From Platerodrilus igneus (Eukaryota; Arthropoda; Insecta; Coleoptera; Lycidae), in assembly GCA_036346225.1 (NCBI GenBank), contig JARFIW010000831.1, positions 558,001-622,000 on the forward strand: a DNA stretch of 64,000 bases, read 5' to 3'. Every line of letters starts with the position of its first letter. Positions within the stretch are counted from its first letter, which is position 1. Below are positions 23,950 to 35,447 of the stretch, piece by piece. The position numbers and the translations under genes are program-made. The notes beneath the pieces were generated by a model. That model was not told the origin of the DNA. It did no database searches and worked only from the letters and a program-made list of their open reading frames with translations.

Positions 23950-25695
23950 ATTTTTTCGTCATTGGGTTTCCATCTTGGAACTGGTTGGACGCGTCCCTCC
24001 ATTGACTTCTATTCTGAGCTAGCCAAACATTTCCCTGAAATTTCCACAGCCTACATCTTTGACTATCTGTGTGCAATAGTCTAACCTAGGTCTACATCCA
24101 CCTCTCTTTGTCCTATCACTGCTTCTAATATATTCCCGTACTATTTCCTCATGCTTTAGTATGTGACCTCTCATCCTGTTTCCTCTATTTTTTATTATTT
24201 TCCAATATTTATTTTTTGCCCTGCCATTTCTAGAACCTCTTTATTCTTAACTTTGTCTGTCCAATCTTCATCATACGTGTGTAGCACCACATTTCAACAG
24301 CTTCTATCTTTTTCCTATCCGCTTCCCCTACTGTCCAAGTTTTACAACCGTACAGAGCTATGTTCAACACAAATGCTTTCAGCGATCCTTTCCTTGTTTC
24401 TGTTTGTTGTCTTTGAACACTGTAATTGCTTTTTCTTGTTAAATGTAGCACAATCTTGTGCTAATCTTTGTTTTATATTTTTTGCACTTTTCCCACCTTG
24501 CATTATTGTGCTTCCTAGGTAGCAGAAATTCTTAACCTTTGTTAGTCCCGTTTCCTATTTGTATCTAGTTTTTGATTTATTTTCCCCTCATTTGCATACG
24601 AGTACTTTAGTTTTATCTTTGTTAATTTTCATACCGTATCTCTCTTTTAGAACTGTTTCCATTTTATTAAGAGCTGCCTCTAACTCTTTCTTGCTAGATG
24701 CTAATACCGCTATATCATCTGCAAATCTAAGCATATCAATCTTTTGCCCCTACATAATAATTTCAAACGTCTTTCTGCATTTGACAATATTCATTGCCTC
24801 TTCGATATACAAGTTAAAAATTTGCGGGGATAGGACACATCCCTGTCTCACCTCTTTCCTAATATATACTTCTCTACGTTTCTGCTCTAATTATATTACC
24901 GCCGTTTGCTCTTTATATAAGCTATGCACTTTTTGTGTACGTCTATAATTCAGTCCATCTTTTTGAGTATTTCCCAATTTTTTTCCATTTTACATTGTCG
25001 AATGCATTTTCCAAATCTACAAACCTTATGTACACGCTTTCTCCTTTTTCTTTTGTCTTCTCCATTATTCTTTTCAGAGCTAAAATTGCCTTCTGTGTTC
25101 CCCTGTTTCGCCTAAACTCAAATTGATCTTCTCCCAGTACATCTTCAGTCTGTTTTTCCATCCGTCTTTGTACGATTCTAGTTAATATTTTTGACATGTG
25201 TGCTGTCATACTGATTATTTGAAAATTTTCACATCTATTCGCGGCTCTCTTTTTTGGTATAATGACTATGATCTTACGTTTGAAATCTTTGGGTATTTCG
25301 CCTGTTTCATACATATAGCTTACAAGTTGAAAGAGACGTTCTGCTACTGCTTGTCCGTCGGCTTTTAGAGTTTATGCTTGCACATCGTTTTCAATGTCTA
25401 CTTCATATAAATTCTCTATATATTCTTGCCATTTAACCACTTTCTCTACATTTTCTATAATGATCTCCTTTCGCGCCTCTTTTTTTTTACAGTTTTATAT
25501 CCGTAAAATTCCTTTTAATTAGTTTGTATCCTTCGTCTGTCCTTCCTATTTTCATTATTAGTGTCTTGCTTAAACTATCTGGTTTTTTCTTTCTTTCCTC
25601 TCTTTGCGTTTGCCTTTATTGTCGATTTTCTTTTTTCTAGATTGCTTCTTGTTAATTCTTTATTTCTTAATCCATTTGCTATATAAGGCGAGGAG
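23950..25695 (-). mobile_element. RTE-like LINE copy, reverse transcriptase and 3' region
   Basis: The longest copy of this LINE family here. From 25695 downwards the minus strand reads the linker (GRTDEGYKLIKRNFTDIK, near 25520), then YETGEIPKDFKRK and VIIPKKRAANRCENF (25314-25210). Next are the palm (VLGEDQFEFRRNRGTQKAIL, then RFVDLENAFDNVKW with the motif A Asp), motif C (LRFADDIAVLA near 24730) and the C-terminal ALYGCKTWTVGEADRK block (24400). The catalytic FADD is retained, but numerous stops and frameshifts break the frame. The 5' endonuclease domain is missing. It lies directly beside the 23240-23790 fragment, so two insertions of one family are adjacent. Confidence 0.9.
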
Positions 25696-26029
25696 ATAAT
25701 AATCTTAAACTTTCCTCGTGTTCGAGACGTCTTTTAGTTTTTGTTCTGAAAGCAATTGCTTTTGGCTAACGAATACAAATGTGGTTTCCTTAGGAGGTGT
25801 AGATGGTACTAAATGGCGTTCATGCTAATGTGAATAACCAGAGTGAGTACTAAGACTATTTAAGTTTTAAGACTAAGTTTGACTTCGAATTGCAATTATG
25901 TGATTCATTTTGTCTATCTGTAACTGTGAGGACGTAATTTATTTCAGGTGGCTTGTCATCGTCCATTTCGATATCAATGGTTGAAGAAGCAAAAAGTCAC
26001 TTGTAGTAAAAATATAGGGATCGTATGAT
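25696..26029. other. Unassigned intronic sequence
   Basis: Nothing recognised. Confidence 0.4.
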
Positions 26030-26650
26030 CATAATCCGCATGTGCTAAAGCCGTTTACTGACGTAATTATGCTCGCCGCTTGTATGAAAACTTTTCCAGA
26101 GAACTTAGCAATATGTCTTATTGTTATTGGATCAGATATTAGCCAAGAAGTTACGACTTGGTCATAATACCTGCTCAAAAGCTTCGTATAAACCACGTTT
26201 AGCAGCTGCAGCCGATGAGTTGTGTGGGGTGAAAACAAAATTATTTTAACTCCAAGTGCTCTAGACAGACTAATTAGCTCTATACTTTTGGTATGTTGCA
26301 TGCCTCGAGAAGCAACAACACAGGGCAGAGTGTTTGTTTGTTGTTTCACTAAATATTATAAACTTTTGAAACCATTTTACGAACAACTCTGTCGTTATGC
26401 ATCCTGAGTCACTGCTGTCACCTCAGGCACCTTGTGGAGCAATAGTCATGAGTTCTGGAATCATACCGTTTTCGGGGAAATACCAACATCAGTGGTGTAT
26501 CCTGACCGGTTACATTAAAACAAATTTCTTCGGTATCAGCTGAGCCCCGTCCCGCCGAAAATAATGCATTTACGTACTTTCTCCCAGTTTTTTTGGCGAT
26601 AATTTTCCATTTACTTTTTGGAACAACTTAGCGGTTAGTTTATAGATTTT
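26030..26650 (-). mobile_element. pogo/Tigger-like transposase remnant (DDE_1 catalytic part)
   Basis: The minus strand reads the middle and C-terminal parts of a pogo-type transposase. An upstream frame near 26640-26510 (RKYVNALFSAGRGSADT, then FNVTGQDTPLMLVFPR) continues with the region before the second acidic residue (ELFVKWFQKF in a shifted frame near 26370). It ends with SLSRALGVKIILFSPHTTHR, then LQLLNVVYTKLLSRYYD and a VNGFSTCGL end (26270-26030), the family pattern (G)V.L...PPHTSH.LQPLDV....K, then NGFK.TGI. Stops and frameshifts near 26350-26450 disable it. No CENP-B-like N-terminal domain is visible and the terminal repeats were not found. Confidence 0.85.
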
Positions 26651-28977
26651 GATTTGCATTGAAGGGGCGTGGGCCCCGTGACAATATAAAGATGCGTTGG
26701 CTAATTGTAGTTGTACTAGAGTGGGTATCCTATGGAAGAATTATAAAGAAAAATAAAAATTCGAAATAATTATAATAAAATAACCAAAATAATAAATAAA
26801 CTGGCTAAAATACAAAAAGTGTGTTACATTATCATTTACCCTGAAAAGCTTTTTCTCTGTGTAATTGATGGGCGACAAAATGTCTGTTTCAGCAATTTCG
26901 TTTGATATCATCCCTCGACGGAAGACGATTATTCTGCATAAATCTCTTGTAGTTCGGTATCGTAAACTTTGTCACGGTATATTTGCCTTTATCTAAAATA
27001 CCTTAAAACACTTATTAATTCGTCATGATTAAATAAATTTCTCAAAATAAAATGCTTCTTCCAAACAAGATTCCGTCTCTGGAGTAGCTGGATATCCTTT
27101 ACAATATGTCTATGTACCTAGTTTTTAAATAAATTCAAATAAAAATTCATCCTAAACTTAAGCTCTATAAACATAAAATAATTTCAAGTAAAATTACATA
27201 AAATACTTTCCTTAAAAAATTTCTTAACTTAATTCTGGCCAGGTATTGCTAAAAGAAAAATCGTAAAAAGACAATCTAAGCCACCAACAAAATTAATCGT
27301 CACTTCAAATTTTCCTTATTATAATATTAAATTACGTGACGTTCATAAATCTCAACTACTGGGAATGTCGTTCATAACAATTATAGCCAACAGTTAAACA
27401 TCCGCTATTCATTATATCATTTCATTGTCCGTTACAAAATACTAATTTCTTATCCTTTTACTAACATTAAATTTTACCACTAAAATTTGCATTTGAAATC
27501 AATATACACTACTTCAGTCTCTAAATTAATTTTACGACACAATTACTTTCACTTTAATTTCCTGTTACATAAATAACAACAAATAGATATTTTCAACCCT
27601 AAAATGCATAATTAATAATAAAAGCTCATTTTACTCACTGTTTAATGTACATATTATCCCTTGTTTAGATACTTTTTTCAAACACGTTACCTAGACACAT
27701 TATAACCCAAAATTCCAACTTGATAGCAGGCTGAACTATTCAAGTGCCAACTCGTTTAACCGGTAACAACGACAACAATACCACGCAGGGATGCATTGAA
27801 AATACCTCGCCCATGTCAACGTAACTTCAAAATTTTATGTCGCATTTATTGTGCTTACAAGAACATTCATCTTTATTTTTTCTTGAAACTGCGTTTCCGT
27901 TCAATTTTTTACTATTAACTCGTATTACTTCATTTTTACTTTTCAAATCCTAACTCCCCCTTATATCGACCCTTGACCGCACGGTTCGCCTCCGTATTAC
28001 ATTTTTGTATAACTACATTTTTTGATGTTTTCTTATTCCCAATTTGCGAATGAATTAATTCTTATTGCCCGTCGGATCTCTAACTACGGTATTCCCTCCA
28101 CTCTATAATTTTTAATCTATGCATACCTCCAAGATTTTTGTCCCGTTACTTTGTATGAAATGTACATTATGTTGTAATGTGATAACGTTTTATTGTCCTG
28201 CTTGATGGGCGCTGTCTCGCCTTTCATTCTTTACTCATTTGTTTGTTATACAGCATAGCTGCACCGATCTTGCATTGCGTTAGTTTACAAATTTTTAATT
28301 TACTTTACTTCAATAGTGGCGCGAACATGGTACCACTTTACAGCTGTTCCAAATAGCTACGTTGGTGTGGGGTAAGTTCTCTAAAAAAGAAAAACGAAAC
28401 TAGGGATATCCAATTTGCAAAACTACTTAAGAATGCAGCTAACTTTTAAGGTTCACTTCCCTTGGAAGTCTTTTAACCTTTTGTTCGATCGCCACGGGCC
28501 AAACCACTGGTTTCGTCTAGGCAAATCTTCCTTGCGATTTTAACCCTTACCTGAAAGGTGGTTGTTCCAAATACATTCGCTTTTCCTTACTTTTTCTTAG
28601 CTCTTTCGTTTAATAATAAATTATTCCTTTTAATTAAAAGAAAACTGTTCGCAGTTGCTATCACTGAGGCTATTGGGTTGTCTCTTACAGAAAAAAAAAC
28701 TCTTAGAGCAATGCCGCTTGAATTATATTACACACACACACACACATTATTTGCACTATCAACACAGAATTAATTAAATCATTAATACTATTATCAAAAA
28801 AAAACCTAATTTTTTACCAAACTCTGCATCGATCAGGTCAGCTACATCTCTACTGGAAAATCTCTAAATTTAAATATAACAGGATTATCCAAATAATTTT
28901 TTCTTAAATCACTTTTGAATGATGACGCAATGTTGTCTTTCACTTGTACTAACGCCATAATACAGTAAATTAATCAT
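26651..28977. other. Unassigned, possibly LTR-type sequence
   Basis: AT-rich, no frames with recognisable content. At about 28316 the sequence AGTGGCGCGAACATGGTACC resembles the start of a retrotransposon primer binding site (TGGCGC..GAAC), and GC-richer promoter-like sequence lies upstream at 27960-28330, so part of this may be an old LTR. A short CA repeat is at 28732-28746. The 71-codon frame at 28558-28773 looks spurious. Confidence 0.3.
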
Positions 28978-29040
28978 CATCATCATTAGGTCTTTAGTCC
29001 TGGAACTGGTTAGATACGTGCTCCCATTGTATCGGCAAAG
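28975..29040 (-). mobile_element. RTE-like LINE 3' tail fragment
   Basis: ATCATCATCATCATTAGGTC followed by TTTAGTCCTGGAACTGGTTA is the reverse complement of the family's 3' end. It ends in a TGATGA-type microsatellite tail, a hallmark of RTE-type LINEs. It is heavily 5'-truncated, about 65 bp long. Confidence 0.75.
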
Positions 29041-29099
29041 TTTTACTGAAACATAAAATAGCTACTACATTCAACACACACAAAAAATCAGTGCAATCC

Positions 29100-29335
29100 T
29101 GAGGAATCCCCAACGATCAGATTGCATCAGAAAGACCAATGAGTAACGAAATACGATGCTTAGACTACAGCAAATATTACATTGGACAAACAACAAGATA
29201 AAAACGCAATAAAAAAAACGAAAAAGCAACATCGATAGCTCAGCACTACAGGACACAACATCGACTTTAAGAATATTAGAACGCCAGCTAAGATTGAACA
29301 CTACATCTCGAAAATAATCCATTAAGTTGTGAAAT
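29100..29335 (+). mobile_element. Penelope-like GIY-YIG endonuclease fragment
   Basis: The plus strand reads IRCLDYSKYYIGQTTR then KATSIAQHYRTQH across frameshifts (29140-29270), followed by a KLCEIKQS..SLNTSDDSER-like tail. YYIGQT is the signature core of the GIY-YIG nuclease of Penelope-like retroelements, and the following (S/F)AQH...T.H also fits. This copy keeps the YIGQT core that the 8.5-kb copy has lost, and is on the opposite strand. No reverse transcriptase part is attached. Confidence 0.7.
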
Positions 29336-29739
29336 TAAACAGTCCACATAGTCTCAACACCAGCGATGACTCCGAGAGACTACCGCAAACTTGGAAACCA
29401 GCAATTGCAAGTGTACGTATCGTTAACTAACCGTCAGAAAGGAATATTTTGCTAAATCAGCCGTGCCGAATCACACGGAGCCGCTCCCAAAATTAACCAA
29501 GTGCTTCAGTTATATCCTCTAACTAGTATATGTAGAAATACAAAGGAACGCTTCTTCACTAACTGCTAACCTACACAGCCTGAAATGGCGGATTCTGTTG
29601 AAACTTCACCGACTAGGCAGTGGTTCACTTTATAACCAGCCTAAAAAATTAACAAATCCTACCCGGAACCTTACATTTTCTATCTTTTGATTACAAGCCC
29701 AGTAAAGTTAAAAAATTTATGTTTACCTTCTAAGGATGT
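29336..29739. other. Unassigned sequence
   Basis: No frame or repeat recognised between the Penelope fragment and the LTR element. Confidence 0.35.
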
Positions 29740-30546
29740 ATGTAGCTCCATCTCCACCAAGCTAAACCAAATTTCCTCATTGCACTTTAGCAATGATCTG
29801 TCCACGTTTAATTTCTGCTGCTTACCGCAATAGTCATTGCGAAAACTTCTAATTATTAAAAATATTTTTGAACTGATTTTCCCATCTACTTGAAATTTTA
29901 AAAATTGTTCTAAAGGAATAATATTACTACTATACTTAATCTTGTCTCCTTGAATTTCTGTAGCTCCTTTTTAAAATTATTTACATATACCTCCAGTTTA
30001 TCAAGATTTCTTTTAGCTTCATTATTTAATACTGTTACACTCTGTTTCACTTCGCCAAATTCCACCTTCGTATTCTGCTTATTTTCCTCTACTGCGTCTT
30101 GTAGATTCCCAATGGTAATACCAACATCATCCAATCTCGTGTTTATTTTTTTTTTCACCTCTGTCGTACTTAAGTCGACCATTTACTAAACCTCCTGTCT
30201 CATGAAAAATGTAAAATTATCTAATCCTAATCTATTATTCATTTTTTTAATTACAGGCTGAACTTTTCCGATTTTGTTTTAATTCTCTGTTCATAATTTT
30301 TAACAAGTTTATCATATCCATAATATATGACTCTGCTTTTACTTTGGCATCGCCCTTTCCTCTTTCCATTGTAGCTAACTGATATACGCCCATAATCTCA
30401 GACTTCAAAAAAATGGAAACTGAACGTTGGATCGAGTCACTTTCGTTGAAAGGTCAATTACGCTGTGATATTCGTGCGAATCACGTTGGATCGTTCGAGC
30501 TAATTACGTAGTGATGTTCGTACTAATTATGTTACGATTTTTGAGC
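29740..30546 (-). mobile_element. LTR retrotransposon internal 5' region, copy R1 (gag start)
   Basis: The minus frame 30182-29910 encodes a coiled-coil-type N-terminal gag segment (MVDLSTTEVKKKINTRLDDV, then NKQNTKVEFGEVKQSVTVLN). It lies just downstream, in the minus sense, of a primer binding site at 30547-30564. The same segment recurs in copy R2 at 33480-33030. The element type is inferred as Gypsy-like from the gag, protease and primer-site layout; no pol is attached to this copy. Confidence 0.65.
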
Positions 30547-30564
30547 TCCTGAGTTGGGTCGCCA
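30547..30564 (-). other. Putative retrotransposon primer binding site, copy R1
   Basis: The minus strand reads TGGCGACCCAACTCAGGA directly after the repeat called here as an LTR. The TGGCGAC/TGGCGCC start is the usual tRNA-complementary form. The R2 counterpart reads TGGCGACACAACTCAGGG. Confidence 0.6.
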
Positions 30565-31847
30565 ATTTATCCGCTGTGGTATTGCAGCCCCGTTCGTTGA
30601 ACGCCAAATGCTGTGAAGTTAAATAGCTCGCTTCGCTTACCTACTGTAAATCCTGACTGAATTTCAGAAAATATCGCTTCTCAACACAACGGTCGCAGAA
30701 TCCACTTCCTTGACTATCTCAGTTAGTAGAATATTAAAAAGACTTTTCAACTCCAATAGATTACCGTATTAAACGTTTACTAAGATTCTAAAGTAAAAAT
30801 ATTTCCAAATAATATAATGAAATACAAAAAAAAGAATGTCTACAGTATTAGATCAAATAAAAAAAATAATAAAGGGCAAAGCTAATATTTTACGTTGCAC
30901 TTACAGTGTCTGCATAGACTCATACAACCATTTTTACTCTCTTAAAAATAACAGTTTTCTTCACAATTCGTGTAAATTGCCTTTTGTTTTACAAATAATA
31001 AATTTCGGTAGTGAAAATCGTGAAAATCACGTTTAAATTATTCAAACATAAAATTTTTTTCTCTCACAATTAAAATTATCAAATTACAAAACACTACACA
31101 TTTCAGATTTAAATATCTTCATAAAGTCTGTAATAAAAGAAATTACAAAGCTTAACAGCTATCCCAACCTATATTCTCTGGTGTCTCAAAATTACTCCAG
31201 ATTCACCAGCCCTTTCATACTCCAAGCAATACAAAATTAATGCTCCATAAATAAGAATTACATCCTCATACAAATTACTATCAAACTTGCTATGCGACGT
31301 GATTGCTTAAATTGAATTAAGTTTTACAAAACATTCACTAGCACTATGCCGAGAAAGCTAATCAAGGAATAAAATAAAATAGAATTGAATTGAACTGAAT
31401 TGAACTGAAATAGAATAGACTAAAAGCCCAAAAAGTAATCCCCATTACTTGAACTAATTCAACAAATATGTCTACTTACAATTTCTCCAAAATTGGCAAA
31501 AGCAACTAATTGCAGACACTTTATATTAACTATGTTACTATAAACTTGCACTAATTTTATTAATCAGTGTATTATTTTTAAATAACTTCATTTGTAGCAG
31601 AACAACCGGAAATAATTCTTTCTGAAACTACACTTACCTTATTTAACTCCGCACCCAGATTGAAAATTGTAACACGGTTCAGGAAACTTTCTGTCCTCAA
31701 AGAGTGTTAGTTCTGCTAAAAATCACGTAGGCCTACTCCAATAATAGTGATTTCTATTCACAACAAAGTACCTGATTGGTCTGCGCACTCAACAATGTGA
31801 AAATCGGTTTCATTAACCAAACGTAAAATCCAACCATTTCAAACTAC
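30565..31847 (-). repeat. Long terminal repeat, copy R1
   Basis: About 1.28 kb, collinear with 33813-35190 in the same orientation. Shared blocks include GCCAAATGCTGTGAAGTTA, CGCTTACCTACTGTAA and, at the far end, CCAATAATAGTGATTTCTAT and AAAGTACCTGATTGGTCT. It is bounded on one side by the primer site and on the other by loss of homology at ACGTAAAATCYAAC (about 31845). A GAATT-rich simple repeat is at 31385-31420. The 66-codon frame at 30836-31036 is spurious. Confidence 0.65.
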
Positions 31848-33029
31848 TATCTGCCCAAATGTTTCATCATAAATGGAATATTTACTTTGAAATCTCGGCT
31901 TATAACTGCAAATGTTAATGAAATAACAAACTATTAAATAAAATTACGTGTTTACATGCATGTAGCGATTTAGACTACCAATATCTGCAATTTTCAGTGA
32001 AATTAACTATTTTTTCTTATTAAAAGTTTCACCTGTTAATAAACTAACAATACAAAAAAAATGTCCGTCCATTCAAATTATATAAAACATCATTCTATAT
32101 AGCTAGTGTTGTCAAAAAATTCAAGCTTTTATTAATTAAGGTTATACCCTAATTTACCAAAATGACGCTTGGTTTATTCTGCACCCCTCCTTCCCCAAAT
32201 TACAATATGAAATCTCGAAAATGAAGAGAAAATTTGTTATCTTAATTTTTTGCTTCTCACCATCAAATAGAATGCGTCGAAGATTTCTCAATGATACCTA
32301 CTCGAACATATTTTCTATTTCACGATCAGCTTGCTCTTTAATTATCAGGGCAGTTTGCTTCTCAACTTCACCAGGAGAATTATTGGATCCAACTTTATTT
32401 ATCCCCTACCCCACATTTCTAATATAATTAACATTAATGCAATCAATATCTTCATCTTTGCTCAATTCATCATCCCATCGTATACAACAATTTCCACTAA
32501 CAATAGTTTGCTCTCGGCATTAAATTTTATCTTTAAATTTATTAATTAGATCCATTTCCATTATACTCTCTAACTCGAGTCCTGGTATAATCAAAAATCC
32601 ATGTTGCTCTACTGCACTCCCTATTTTTAAATTCAAATTACCTTACTGTTAATTGTTGCAAACCTTTTATTGTTCGGTACGATTAAATTATTTTTCTTTA
32701 AAGGTGCCTTATTTTCTTTAAAACAATTTTTATGTTGCTATATAAAATTTTCTGGAATCAAACTGGTTTTCATCTCAGGGTCAATTAACGTTTTAACCAC
32801 TTCGTTTTCAATAACTACGTTTATAATCGTCAATACATTTTCATAGCTATTTTCCGTTTCATTTTCTATTTGTGCGTTTTTGTTTCGTGTGTACTTATCT
32901 TATTTTTTACGTTTTCTTTGTCCCGTATCCCAGACATTATCAAATTTTTCTATTAATATATTATTCCTAACCTTATTTTGTTCATTATCCCTCCAGTAAT
33001 ATTGTAAACATTGCTGTTCAACTTCTGCA
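31848..33029 (-). mobile_element. LTR retrotransposon interior of copy R2: protease to pol linker, degraded
   Basis: The minus strand reads a retroviral-type protease remnant: VVKTLIDPEMKTSLIPENF (about 32810-32750), where LIDTGA is expected, then IIPGLELESIMEMDLINKFK (about 32590-32530). The pair fits the flap and C-terminal (I.G.DLL) elements of a Gypsy-type aspartic protease. A linker continues to about 32220 (NSPGEVEKQTALIIKEQAD). The catalytic Asp-Thr-Gly is lost (DPE). No reverse transcriptase follows; instead the R1 LTR begins at 31847. Confidence 0.55.
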
Positions 33030-33794
33030 TGCGTATTATCTGCACCAAACTAAACCAAATTTTAGCGTTGACTTTTAGCATTGATCTGTCCACGTTTAAT
33101 CTATGTTGTTTATCCCCAATAGTTGCTACAATAACTTTTAAATTATTTTAAAATATTGTGGGATTGATTTTCCCATCTCCATAAAATTTTGAAAATTGTT
33201 CTACTACTATATTTAATATTGTCTCCTTGAATTTGATCAGCTACTTTCTTCAAATTATCTACTTCTGCCTCCAGTCAATCAAGATTTTTCTTAACTTCGC
33301 AAATTTCCACCCTCGTACTCTGCTCATTTTCCTCTACCGTTTCTTGTAGATTCATGGTAGTACTAACATTATCTAACCTCGTGTTTATATCCTTTTTCAC
33401 CTCAGTCATATTTAAGTCAACCACTTCCTGAACCACCAGTCTCGCGAAAAGTTGAAAAGTATCTAGTCTATTATTGATGTGTTTTAATTCCTGCTTACGT
33501 TTTTCCCGATCTTGTTCTAATCCCGGGCTGAATTCGGCCCTGTACTTGTTTTAATTCCTGACTAAATTTTCGTCCGAATTATCTGTTCATACTTTTCTCC
33601 TCCCATTGTTTCAAAAATTTCCCTGAAAATTTACACAAAATGAAAAAAAAAAGATTTAACCAAATCTAATTAATTTACACCCTAATGTTTGACCCCTTTA
33701 AAAAAAATATAGGGCGAACGTTCGATCGAATCACTTTCATCGAAACGTTAATTACGTTGTGATGTTCGTGCTAATTACGTTGAGATGTTTGTGC
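33030..33794 (-). mobile_element. LTR retrotransposon internal 5' region, copy R2 (gag start)
   Basis: Minus-strand counterpart of 29740-30546. The coiled-coil gag start (VDLNMTEVKKDINTRLDNV, then EENEQSTRVEICEVKK) lies at about 33425-33260, with stops. It follows the R2 primer site at 33795-33812. Confidence 0.65.
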
Positions 33795-33812
33795 CCCTGA
33801 GTTGTGTCGCCA
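33795..33812 (-). other. Putative retrotransposon primer binding site, copy R2
   Basis: The minus strand reads TGGCGACACAACTCAGGG at the junction of the LTR and the gag region, matching the R1 site with a few changes. Confidence 0.6.
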
Positions 33813-35190
33813 AATTTACGTTGTGCTAGAATTGAGCTACTATCGTTAAATCGAACATCTTTAGTTTGGCGCCAAATTTATCTGCTGCGTTTTTGAAGCT
33901 CCGTTTGTTGGACGCCAAATGCTGTGAAGTTATACAGCTTGCTTCGCTTACCTACTGTAATTCCTGGTTGAATTTCATAAAATACCGCTTCTCAGTACAA
34001 CGGACGCAGAATCTCAAAACTGAATTTGGCTCTCCACTTTCTTTACTTTTTCAGTAGTAGAACATTAAAAAGATTTTCCAGCTTACTAAGATTCTGAAGT
34101 ACAAATATTCACAAATAATATAATAAAATATAGAAAAATGAATTAGATTATTAAAAAAAAATAAAAAGGTCAAAGTTACAACTTATACCAAGAATAATTC
34201 TACGCTGCACTTACATATCTGTAAGAGTATGTAAGAGTATACTCGCACAACCGTTTTTACTTTTTTTAAAATAACCATTTTCTTCACAATGCGTGTAAAT
34301 TGCCCCTTGTAGTATAAATAATAAATTTCGTAAGTGAAAATCGCGAAACTTACGTCTAAGTTGATCAAACATAAAAATTACTATTTCTCACAATAAAAAT
34401 TATCAAATTACAAAACATTATAGGAATTTCAGATTGAAATATCTTTGTAAAGCCTCGTATAAAAAATCGCAAAGCTTAAAAGCTCCCCTTACTTTTGTCC
34501 GCTGATGTCTTGAAATAACTCTAAGATTTACAGGCCCTCCAATACTTTACACTCCAAACGATACAATTATTAATTTCCCATAAATAAGGATTGCATCCTC
34601 ATACAAATTAATATCAAATTCGCATTACGACGTGATTGTTTAAATTGAATTAAATTATACAAGACTTTCACTAACACTAAGCCGAAAAAGTTAATCAAGA
34701 AATAAAATAAAATAAAAATAAATAGATTCCGATTGAATTGAATTCAATCGGAATAGACTACAAGCCCTAAGATAATTCTCGTTACTTAATCCAATTCCGC
34801 AATTATAGGTTTAGTTAACAACCTCCCCAAATTGGCAAAAGTAACTAATTGCAGACACTTTATAATATTTATGATACTTTAAACTTGCACTAATTTTCAT
34901 TAATAACTGTATTCTTTTTTAAATAATTTCGTTTGTCAGCAGAACAATAAGAAATAATTCCTGTTAAAAATACCCTTATCTTATATATATAACTTAACAT
35001 CTAGATTAAAAATCATAACATGGTTCAAAAAATTTTCTAGCCTGAGAGAGTATTAGTCCTGCTAAATATCACGTAGACCCACTCCAATAATAGTGATTTC
35101 TATTCACAACAAAGTACCTGATTGGTCTAGCGCACTCAACAATGTGAAAATCGGCTTCTTAATCAAACGTAAAATCTAACAATTTCAAAT
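33813..35190 (-). repeat. Long terminal repeat, copy R2
   Basis: Homologue of 30565-31847. It carries about 70 extra bases near the primer site (around 33812-33885), bracketed by two copies of TTGGCGNCAAATTTA-like sequence, which suggests a short local duplication. It ends about 35190, after AATGTGAAAATCGGCTTCTT. Confidence 0.65.
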
Positions 35191-35395
35191 GTCCAGAGAG
35201 ACTCAAAGTAGTCGATGAATGTTTATTCTCTTCATAAAACAATCAAAATCTTTTATTTATGCTGTGAAAATATTAGCTTGATTTATATAATTCTTTTTCG
35301 ATTTTTCGTAAAGTGGGTGTGTATTTATACATTTTGATATTATTTTGTTTTAGAACAAATAATTTGCTAAAAGCAATTATTATAGAGATTCTTCG

Positions 35396-35396
<1 letters not shown>

Positions 35397-35441
<45 letters not shown>

Positions 35442-35447
35442 TATATT
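35397..35447. repeat. TA dinucleotide microsatellite
   Basis: About 24 TA units with one interruption. It marks the left edge of copy 2 of the 2-kb repeat. Confidence 0.95.

Noticed and set aside
24163..25126. Four plus-strand frames (63-129 codons) as genes
   Set aside because: They are antisense shadows of the minus-strand LINE reverse transcriptase.
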